A DNA stretch of 5,178 nt from Anaerolineae bacterium (GTDB taxonomy: Bacteria; Chloroflexota; Anaerolineae; UBA4142): positions 1 through 5,178 of the forward strand of contig JAOACU010000215.1 of the NCBI GenBank assembly GCA_026417715.1, in the 5' to 3' direction. The notes under the pieces are model-generated. The model was not told the DNA's origin. It was given only the letters and a program-made list of their open reading frames with translations, and made no database searches. The translations under genes were made by a program, and so were the position numbers. Below are positions 1-4,852 of the stretch, one piece after another (positions within the stretch are counted from its first letter, which is position 1; every line of letters begins with the position of its first letter).

Positions 1-629
1 ATGCCAGCGCGACGCAACACGCGCCGATAACCTGCGAGGCGATTCTTGGTTGCGCGATAACCTGCGGGACCGCGCACGTGCCCAATGACACGATGCCCCA
101 AGTCGAGGAGATGCTGGGTGGCGAGTTCACCGCCGCGCACGTCGTCCACAATGACCGAGTGGATCAACCGACTGCTTTGCTGATTCTGATTGTTGATGAG
201 CACAATCGGCGCGCCGATCTCTTTGAGCAGTGGTTGATACAATGCGCCGACACGTGACGAGGCAACGATGACCGCGTCCACGCGCCACTCGCGCAACGCC
301 TTCACCGCGTTCACCTCGCGGTCAGGATCGTTGTGCGACATACTTAGCACGACGCGATAGCCATTGTCCCCCGCCGCTTGCTCGATGCCGCGCACAATCT
401 CGGCAACGAACGGATCCGCAATCGAAGTGACAATCACGCCGATAGCGCGCGTCTGTTGGGTGACCAAACCGCGCGCAATGGCATTCGGAGTGTAACCCAA
501 ACGCTGGGCAACCCGTTCGATGCGCCGACGGGTTCTTTCTGGAATCAGCGGACTGTGAGCCAGTGCCCGCGAGACCGTCGAATGCGAGACACCAGCCACG
601 CGCGCCACGTCTTTGATGGAAACGCGCAT
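1..629 (-). CDS. LacI-family transcriptional repressor, partial (C-terminus beyond left edge)
   Basis: This is a sugar-responsive DNA-binding repressor of the LacI/GalR family. The frame is open from ATG at 629 to the window edge (209 codons plus 2 bases), roughly 60% of a usual 330-350 residue protein. Residues 4-24 are the classic N-terminal helix-turn-helix (SIKDVARVAGVSHSTVSRAL). Residues 46-56 (GYTPNAIARGL) form the hinge helix, with the minor-groove Leu at 55. The periplasmic-binding-protein-like ligand domain starts near residue 61 (RAIGVIV, then ADPF at 71-74, GIEQAA at 81-86). Further family landmarks are VDDVRGG and the GP...RLAGYRRVL segment near the end. The start is chosen by an AGGAGG 6 nt upstream. 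An overlapping ATG at 633 opens a different frame and is not used. A near-consensus promoter and a LacI-type operator lie just upstream, which suggests autoregulation. The effector and target operon cannot be read from this part; sugar genes beyond the left edge are the natural guess. Confidence 0.95.
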   Translation of the reverse strand, partial: MRVSIKDVARVAGVSHSTVSRALAHSPLIPERTRRRIERVAQRLGYTPNAIARGLVTQQTRAIGVIVTSIADPFVAEIVRGIEQAAGDNGYRVVLSMSHNDPDREVNAVKALREWRVDAVIVASSRVGALYQPLLKEIGAPIVLINNQNQQSSRLIHSVIVDDVRGGELATQHLLDLGHRVIGHVRGPAGYRATKNRLAGYRRVLRRAG

Positions 630-633
630 ACAT

Positions 634-642
634 CCCCTCCTC
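634..642 (-). promoter_or_regulatory. Shine-Dalgarno of the LacI-family gene
   Basis: On the minus strand the sequence reads GAGGAGGGG. Its AGGAGG core (641 to 636) is 6 nt from the ATG at 629 but only 2 nt from the overlapping ATG at 633. This spacing, together with the HTH domain in the 629 frame, decides the start. Confidence 0.85.
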
Positions 643-654
643 ATCGCGTTACTA

Positions 655-672
655 TGTGCACACGTTTGCATA
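655..672. promoter_or_regulatory. Putative LacI-family operator (autoregulatory)
   Basis: The 18-bp sequence TGTGCACACGTTTGCATA is an imperfect palindrome around a central CG, with 6 of 8 positions matching between half-sites. It resembles the general LacI/PurR-type operator form GCAAACGTTTGC, including the central CG where the hinge-helix leucine intercalates. It starts 4 bp downstream of the repressor gene's -10 box and covers the expected transcription start. Binding there would block the gene's own promoter. Which protein binds is inferred from position and motif type. Confidence 0.7.
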
Positions 673-675
673 AAC

Positions 676-704
676 AATATACCAAAGAAAAGCCCCAATG
701 TCAA
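676..704 (-). promoter_or_regulatory. Promoter of the LacI-family gene
   Basis: On the minus strand there is a perfect -35 TTGACA (704 to 699), a 17-bp spacer and a -10 TATATT (681 to 676, 5 of 6 to consensus). The start site is expected near 669, giving a leader of about 40 nt. It is arranged back-to-back with the ftsK promoter, with 20 bp between the two -35 boxes. Confidence 0.8.
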
Positions 705-724
705 TTTAGGCGCATTCCACGCAT

Positions 725-754
725 TTTACTTTTCGCCCCAAATGGGTGTATAAT
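725..754 (+). promoter_or_regulatory. Promoter of ftsK
   Basis: A perfect -10 TATAAT lies at 749-754, with a weaker -35 TTTACT at 725-730 (4 of 6) and an 18-bp spacer. The start site is expected around 760-762, only 7-9 nt before the ftsK ATG. The spacer contains a small inverted repeat, CCCA-AA-TGGG (737-746), which might be a protein site but is short enough to be chance. Confidence 0.65.
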
Positions 755-768
755 ACAAATGTTCCATT

Positions 769-3183
769 ATGAGCACACACAAACCGCGCGCGCGCGCCAC
801 CCCCAAATCCGAACCCAAACCAAGCAAGCCACTCTTGCGGCTCGATCCTGATCGCTGGGAAGAGATCATCGCGATTGTGGTGATCATTCTTGCCGCGCTC
901 ACCGCGCTTGGTGCGTTCAATTTGAGTGGTGGTGTGTTCCTGACCGTCTGGACTCAATTGCTACGCAGTCTGTTTGGCTGGGGAGTATTCCTCGCACCTT
1001 TGCTGCTGTTGGGCTTGGGACTGTGGCTCATCCTCGACGCGCTCGATAAAACCTGGAATCTCGGTTGGGAGCGTCCCATCGGCATCGCGTTGATGTACTT
1101 TATCGTGCTGATGCTGTTCCAGTGGCTCTCCACGCCCCTTGCCCCGACCAGTCCTCCGATCGGTTTTCAAGGCGGGGGCATTATCGGTTGGGTGTTGCTG
1201 TCTATGCTGATTGGCGCGCTCGGTGAAATTGGCGCGGTGTTGGCGCTGGTTGCCCTGACCGGCATCACTCTGATTTTGCTGTTCAACATTTCTCTACCAG
1301 AGTTCGCGCGCCGCGCAATGTATCTGGCGCGCATTCTCCGAAACTTGCCGCGCGAGGTTGCACAGTTTCGCACCGCGCGCGCCAAACGCGCGCCGATACC
1401 TCCCCCCACGCGTCGCGAGACGATGCCACCTCCTGCGCCGCGCGCCGATGTGTCCCCTCCGCCGCCACCTGCACCTACTCCACCACCTCCCACGCCGAGT
1501 GTTACACCGCGCGCGCCGGTCACGGCGCGCATCATTGGCGGTGGTCTGCCCACAACGACTGTGCCTACGACACCAACCATCCCGCGCGAATGGCGTTTGC
1601 CGGACATTACCGAAATTCTGGAAGAAAGTGCGGAAAACGAAATCAATCAACACGAGATTCGCGAGCGCGTGCACAAAATCGAAGAGACGCTTGCACACTT
1701 TGGCGTGCCCGCCAAAGTGCTCGAAGTCAATCAAGGTCCCACCATCACTCAGTTTGGCGTTGAACCGGGTTTTGTCGAACAAAAAGGTGCCGATGGGCAA
1801 GTGCATCGCGTCAAAGTCAAGGTGAGTCGCATCAGCGCGTTGCAACACGATCTTGAACTCGCGCTTGCCGCCGCACCGATTCGTATCGAAGCGCCGGTGC
1901 CGGGCAAAAGTCTCGTCGGTATCGAAGTGCCGAACTCTCAAGTCGCGCGCGTCAGTTTGCGTAGCGTGATGGAATCGGAAACATTCAAGGCGATGAAATC
2001 GAAACTCAAGATCGCGCTGGGTCAGGATGTGGCAGGGCAACCGATTTGCGCGAATCTCGAAACGATGCCACATCTACTCATCGCTGGTGCGACGGGTTCG
2101 GGTAAATCGGTGTGTGTGAATTCGATTATCGCCTGTCTCTTGTGCACGACGACGCCCGACGAAGTGCAATTCGTGATGGTGGACCCCAAGCGCGTCGAGT
2201 TGGTCAACTTTAACGGCATTCCGCACTTGCGCGAACCGGTCGTCGTGGAAGCCGACAAAGCCGTAGAGGTATTGCAGAGTGCGGTGGCGGAGATGGATCG
2301 GCGGTTTCGCTTGTTCGCGAAAATCGGCGTACGCAATATTGATACTTACAACCATATGGTTGCAGGACAACCAGACCAAGAACGCTTGCCGTATCTCATC
2401 ATCATCGTGGACGAACTTGCCGATTTGATGATCGTCGCCGCCGAAGAAGTGGAAAAAGCGATCACGCGTCTGGCGCAAATGGCGCGCGCCACCGGCATTC
2501 ATTTGATTTTGGCGACACAACGTCCGTCGGTGGATGTAGTGACGGGACTGATCAAAGCGAACTTTCCCGCGCGCATTTCGTTCGCGGTGACAAGTCAGAT
2601 TGATTCGCGCGTAGTACTCGATACGCCGGGCGCGGAAAAGTTGCTGGGGCGCGGCGATATGCTGTATATGGCAAGCGACTCGTCCAAGTTGGTGCGCTTG
2701 CAAGGTTGCTTTGTCTCCGATCGTGAGTTGGAACGCTTGGTCAATCATTGGAAGAGTTTGATGCCACCGCCGACTGAATCGCCTACCACCGTCTTGCCAT
2801 CGGAAACCAAGTATGTCCAGCCCGCCTTGTGGCGCGAATCGAACACCAAAGCCGAAAGTTCGGAAGACGATTTGTTACCCCAAGCCATCGAAGTTGTGCA
2901 ACAGTATCGGCGCGCGTCGGTTTCGTTACTGCAACGCAAACTCCGCATCGGTTACTCGCGCGCGGCGCGCTTGATGTCCTTGCTCGAAGCGCGCGGTATC
3001 GTCGGGCCCGATGAGGGACCAACCAAAGGACGCGCGGTGCTGACGACCGATGACCGACGACCGAAGACAGATGTGCGCGCGCAGACAAAAGAGTCGGTCA
3101 GTCAAGCCGCATCGCGACGATTCGAGGAGGACGATTTTTCCGATTGGACGGAAAAAGACTGGGAAGATTTGGACAAGGACTAG
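769..3183 (+). CDS. ftsK: FtsK/SpoIIIE-family DNA translocase
   Basis: This is a membrane-anchored, ATP-driven dsDNA pump that moves chromosome ends through the division septum and, in the family, activates XerCD at dif. The 804 residues match SpoIIIE size (about 790). Hydrophobic segments lie near 33-50, 68-90, 104-120 and 137-173, i.e. four or five membrane passes. A Pro-rich linker spans about 205-270. The alpha domain follows (about 278-415), then the RecA-like motor with Walker A GATGSGKSV (440-448, Lys446) and Walker B LIIIVDELADL (543-553, Asp548-Glu549). The family signature DTPGAEKLLGRGDML lies at 618-632. A gamma winged helix follows at about 701-758, with GYSRAARLM at 728-736, the DNA-reading module that senses KOPS/SRS-type sequences. 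A 46-residue tail rich in Asp/Glu follows, which is unusual. An in-frame stop at 751-753 fixes the start at ATG 769. No Shine-Dalgarno is visible, and the mRNA should be nearly leaderless. No terminator is seen directly after the gene. Confidence 0.97.
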   Translation: MSTHKPRARATPKSEPKPSKPLLRLDPDRWEEIIAIVVIILAALTALGAFNLSGGVFLTVWTQLLRSLFGWGVFLAPLLLLGLGLWLILDALDKTWNLGWERPIGIALMYFIVLMLFQWLSTPLAPTSPPIGFQGGGIIGWVLLSMLIGALGEIGAVLALVALTGITLILLFNISLPEFARRAMYLARILRNLPREVAQFRTARAKRAPIPPPTRRETMPPPAPRADVSPPPPPAPTPPPPTPSVTPRAPVTARIIGGGLPTTTVPTTPTIPREWRLPDITEILEESAENEINQHEIRERVHKIEETLAHFGVPAKVLEVNQGPTITQFGVEPGFVEQKGADGQVHRVKVKVSRISALQHDLELALAAAPIRIEAPVPGKSLVGIEVPNSQVARVSLRSVMESETFKAMKSKLKIALGQDVAGQPICANLETMPHLLIAGATGSGKSVCVNSIIACLLCTTTPDEVQFVMVDPKRVELVNFNGIPHLREPVVVEADKAVEVLQSAVAEMDRRFRLFAKIGVRNIDTYNHMVAGQPDQERLPYLIIIVDELADLMIVAAEEVEKAITRLAQMARATGIHLILATQRPSVDVVTGLIKANFPARISFAVTSQIDSRVVLDTPGAEKLLGRGDMLYMASDSSKLVRLQGCFVSDRELERLVNHWKSLMPPPTESPTTVLPSETKYVQPALWRESNTKAESSEDDLLPQAIEVVQQYRRASVSLLQRKLRIGYSRAARLMSLLEARGIVGPDEGPTKGRAVLTTDDRRPKTDVRAQTKESVSQAASRRFEEDDFSDWTEKDWEDLDKD
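3044..3071 (+). repeat. Heptamer tandem repeat at the start of the FtsK tail
   Basis: Four consecutive 7-mers read CGACCGA, TGACCGA, CGACCGA and a degenerate AGACAGA. They begin at the codon just after the end of the gamma domain (about residue 759). The unit length is not a multiple of three, so a change in copy number would shift the reading frame of the C-terminal tail while leaving the motor and gamma domain intact. Confidence 0.7.
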
Positions 3184-3193
3184 GAAACAGAAT

Positions 3194-3222
3194 TTGTCCA
3201 ACCTTCAATTTTGTGCTATAGT
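3194..3222 (+). promoter_or_regulatory. Promoter of the TolB-like lipoprotein gene
   Basis: A -35 TTGTCC (3194-3199, 4 of 6) is followed by a 17-bp spacer and -10 TATAGT (3217-3222, 5 of 6), preceded by TGC, which makes an extended -10 (TGnTATAGT). It begins 11 bp after the ftsK stop codon. The start site is expected near 3229, leaving a leader of roughly 245 nt. A small hairpin (GACGC / GCGTC arms, 3230-3247) would sit at the very 5' end of that RNA. Confidence 0.65.
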
Positions 3223-3259
3223 CAAGGTGGACGCTGGCAGTGGCGTCGGCTCTCATCAC

Positions 3260-3391
3260 ATTCGTTGTAACTGCTCAGATTGCCATAGAGGACACAGAAC
3301 GCAGAGACGCGTTTGGGTCAGAAAATATTTCTCTGTGACCTCTGTGCGCTCTGTGGCAAAAATTCAGTACGGCTGAGCAGTTGCTATTCGT
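3260..3391. mobile_element. MITE-like inverted-repeat element with 6-bp flanking direct repeats
   Basis: A perfect 10-bp inverted repeat (AACTGCTCAG at 3269-3278, CTGAGCAGTT at 3373-3382) bounds the element. Including three outer bases on each side, the ends match at 11 of 13 positions. The 6-bp direct repeat ATTCGT flanks it symmetrically (3260-3265 and 3386-3391), as expected of a target-site duplication around a 120-bp element (3266-3385). Inside is a second imperfect inverted repeat built of CACAGAG / CTCTGTG units (TTGCCATAGAG near 3280 pairing with CTCTGTGGCAA near 3350-3360), so the transcript would fold into one long hairpin. It encodes no protein. The mobile interpretation is inferred. 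Alternatives are a long regulatory hairpin or an ordinary intergenic repeat family. Confidence 0.45.
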
Positions 3392-3392
3392 C

Positions 3393-3449
3393 AACCGCAG
3401 AGATGCGGAAGGCATTGCCGTTCACCCGTGCCTGCACGTCTCTGCGGTT
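3393..3449 (+). repeat. CGCAGAGA-type intergenic hairpin
   Basis: The arms AACCGCAGAGATG (3393-3405) and CGTCTCTGCGGTT (3437-3449) pair over 13 positions with one G-U wobble. The 31-nt loop holds a smaller AGGCA / TGCCT pairing. The arm motif resembles the CACAGAG/CGCAGAG units inside the neighbouring MITE-like element, from which it is separated by a single base. It lies 13 nt before the Shine-Dalgarno of the lipoprotein gene, so it may also affect that gene's mRNA. Confidence 0.6.
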
Positions 3450-3462
3450 AAACTTGTCACTG

Positions 3463-3469
3463 AAAGGAG
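3463..3469 (+). promoter_or_regulatory. Shine-Dalgarno deciding a GTG start
   Basis: AAAGGAG is followed by a 6-nt gap and then GTG at 3476. The next residues make a complete lipoprotein signal peptide, which supports this non-ATG start. Confidence 0.8.
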
Positions 3470-3475
3470 AAACTC

Positions 3476-4618
3476 GTGAGAGGAAAATTTTTGACTGGAC
3501 TTGCGCTGACTGCGCTGGTTGTACTCGTTTTGGGATGCAGCGCGCCTCCCACACCGACGCGCGTCCCCACACCGCCGATTACATTGCCCCCCCCCCCTAC
3601 CGCCACCGCCACGCGCGTTCCGCCCACGCCAACTGTGCCACCGACCCTGACGCCCGTACCACCTTCACCTACACCGACGTTACCGCGCGTGACGCCCACG
3701 CGGACGCCCGTGCCTGCTACACCCAAACCACTCGCTTCCCCAACACCCGCGCGTTTCCCTGATCCCAAGGGAAGCATCGCTTTTCGCGCGTTGGAAGAAG
3801 GCGGTGGACGAATGGCGATCGTGGATGTCGCTACAGGTAAAATCTCGCCCTTTGTCACAGTCGGTCCGGTGATGGATGTGACACTCGATGGTCATGGCAC
3901 GAATGCGCGTATCGGTGAATGGTCACCGGTGAGTTCGGCGTTTGCCTACATTTTTACCGGCGCGCCGGGCGCCGCGAACGTCTTGAAGATAGTGCAAGAC
4001 GGTCGTGAGGTTTCGCTCTACTCGTCCGAAGCCGGCGGTGGTCTCTCTAGCCCCACGTGGTCATCGGATGGGAAACGCATTGCGTTTATCAAGATGGGCG
4101 CCAACAAACAATCGTGGGCGTTTATCATCATCAAGTCGGATGGAACCAAGTGTGGTGAAAAATTCGAGTGTCTGATCAAATTCGGAGAAGGTGAGCAGTA
4201 TCGCGGTGGTTTGTCGTGGGGCAAGGAAAATTTGCTGGCGATTAGTTACAACACCACCCAATCGCCCGATGTGTACACCATCTACGCCGATGGACAAGGC
4301 GCGCGCAATCTAACCAAAATGCCAACCGCCGATAACATCGCGCCCGTCTTTAGTCCTGACGGCAAGACGATTGCGTTTGCCTCGAATCGCGATGGGGGCA
4401 AGTGGCGCATCTACTTGATGAACGTGGATGGTAGCAACGTGCGCGCCATCACGCCGGGTCCGATGGACTTGACGCCCACGTGGTCGCCCGATGGCAACTG
4501 GATCGCGTTTGCATCTAATCGTAGTGGGCAATTCGATATTTGGATGGTGGACAAGAACGGTAACAACCTAACACAAATTACTCGCATCGGCGGTACCCAT
4601 CCCACATGGACACGTTAA
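3476..4618 (+). CDS. Lipoprotein with TolB/PD40-type beta-propeller
   Basis: This is a predicted exported, lipid-anchored protein of 380 residues. Residues 1-20 are a signal peptide (RGK basic start, hydrophobic core) ending in the lipobox VLG-C21. Residues 23-97 form a Thr/Pro-rich stalk, as is common in Chloroflexota surface proteins. From about residue 98 the chain is a WD40-like/TolB-type propeller. Clear PD40 repeats are PTWSSDGKRIAFI (193-205), PVFSPDGKTIAFASNRD (290-306) and PTWSPDGNWIAFASNRS (334-350), each followed by a strand of the type IYLMNVDGSNVRAIT. More degenerate blades precede them (IAFRAL at 101, EWSPVSSAFAYIF at 148). The last residues, HPTWTR, look like the start of another blade. 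Two cysteines (226 and 232) could form a disulfide. The start is GTG with a good Shine-Dalgarno. The family fold serves protein or ligand binding; the partner is unknown, and this is not evidence for a Tol-Pal system. Confidence 0.9.
   Translation: MRGKFLTGLALTALVVLVLGCSAPPTPTRVPTPPITLPPPPTATATRVPPTPTVPPTLTPVPPSPTPTLPRVTPTRTPVPATPKPLASPTPARFPDPKGSIAFRALEEGGGRMAIVDVATGKISPFVTVGPVMDVTLDGHGTNARIGEWSPVSSAFAYIFTGAPGAANVLKIVQDGREVSLYSSEAGGGLSSPTWSSDGKRIAFIKMGANKQSWAFIIIKSDGTKCGEKFECLIKFGEGEQYRGGLSWGKENLLAISYNTTQSPDVYTIYADGQGARNLTKMPTADNIAPVFSPDGKTIAFASNRDGGKWRIYLMNVDGSNVRAITPGPMDLTPTWSPDGNWIAFASNRSGQFDIWMVDKNGNNLTQITRIGGTHPTWTR
3587..3597 (+). repeat. Poly-C tract (11 C) inside the lipoprotein gene
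   Basis: Eleven consecutive C bases encode Pro38-Pro41 of the stalk. The reading frame is consistent on both sides (signal peptide before, propeller after), so the present length is in frame. Such a tract is prone to slippage in replication and to sequencing indels. Confidence 0.9.
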
Positions 4619-4630
4619 CAAGTAACGTGT
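4610..4630 (+). repeat. Hairpin spanning the lipoprotein stop codon
   Basis: The arms ACACGTTA (4610-4617) and TAACGTGT (4623-4630) pair perfectly over 8 bp around the 5-nt loop ACAAG. The TAA stop (4616-4618) lies at the end of the left arm. No U-tract follows, so it is not an intrinsic terminator by itself. Confidence 0.6.
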
Positions 4631-4636
4631 TACAAA

Positions 4637-4663
4637 GTAGGACAAGTTTGAAACTTGTCCTAC
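4637..4663. repeat. Perfect 27-bp palindrome (13+1+13)
   Basis: The arms GTAGGACAAGTTT (4637-4649) and AAACTTGTCCTAC (4651-4663) are exact reverse complements around a single G at 4650. It starts 6 nt after the stop-codon hairpin and 18 nt after the stop. The length and perfection exceed what is expected by chance. It has no T-tail, so it is more likely an intergenic palindromic repeat (REP/REPIN-like) or an mRNA 3'-end stabiliser than a terminator. Membership of a genome-wide family is inferred. Confidence 0.8.
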
Positions 4664-4706
4664 ATTTCGTATCCAATTTATGATGCATAACAGAGCGGAT
4701 AAAATG

Positions 4707-4744
4707 AACGGCGCAGGAGGAGGATCTCTTGCGCCGTTTTATTT
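4707..4744 (+). terminator. Rho-independent terminator of the TolB-like lipoprotein gene
   Basis: The arms AACGGCGCAGGAG (4707-4719) and CTCTTGCGCCGTT (4726-4738) form a 13-bp stem with one G-U wobble and a 6-nt loop (GAGGAT). The T-rich tail TTTTATTT (4737-4744) follows directly. It ends the transcript of the lipoprotein gene that stops at 4618 and separates it from the next lipoprotein gene. Confidence 0.85.
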
Positions 4745-4754
4745 GCGCGCGATT

Positions 4755-4782
4755 TTGCACATTTCGATTTCTGTGGTAGAAA
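4755..4782 (+). promoter_or_regulatory. Weak candidate promoter of the second lipoprotein gene
   Basis: A -35 TTGCAC (4755-4760, 3 of 6) is followed by a 16-bp spacer and TAGAAA (4777-4782, 4 of 6), preceded by TGG (extended -10 form). A promoter is expected here because a strong terminator ends just upstream. The match is modest, and the true promoter could lie elsewhere in 4745-4840. Confidence 0.3.
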
Positions 4783-4852
4783 ATACTAGTGACTCTTGAC
4801 GCTTGACTGTTGGCGGTCAGTTGTCAGCGATCATCTTGAACAGGAGTTGGCT

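Noticed and set aside
25..66. Direct repeat CGATAACCTGCG (25-36 and 55-66)
   Set aside because: It lies inside the repressor gene at a 30-bp in-frame spacing and encodes the AGYR motifs expected near the GP...R-GY segment of this family. It is explained by coding.
322..633. Minus-strand reading frame starting at the ATG at 633
   Set aside because: It overlaps the LacI-family gene in another frame, has only 2 nt between the AGGAGG and its ATG, and shows no domain. The 629 frame has a textbook HTH.
378..851. Plus-strand open frame across the repressor gene and intergenic region
   Set aside because: It is antisense to a clear LacI-family gene, crosses both divergent promoters, and its composition is that of a shadow frame.
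1294..2748. Long minus-strand open frames opposite ftsK (1294-2073 and 2074-2748)
   Set aside because: They are antisense to a fully conserved FtsK reading frame. Their His/Arg-rich composition is the mirror of the coding strand, with no recognisable domain.
3269..3449. Possible CRISPR-like repeats (CACAGAG/CGCAGAG words)
   Set aside because: The words are in inverted, irregularly spaced arrangement with no constant spacer length. This fits hairpins, not an array.
3313..3762. Plus-strand open frame from the repeat region into the lipoprotein stalk
   Set aside because: It starts inside the palindromic repeat and reads the Thr/Pro stalk out of frame. The GTG-started frame has a signal peptide and propeller.
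4707..4744. Bidirectional action of the terminator
   Set aside because: On the minus strand the stem is followed by TTCATTTTA, a weaker tail, and no minus-strand gene leads into it.
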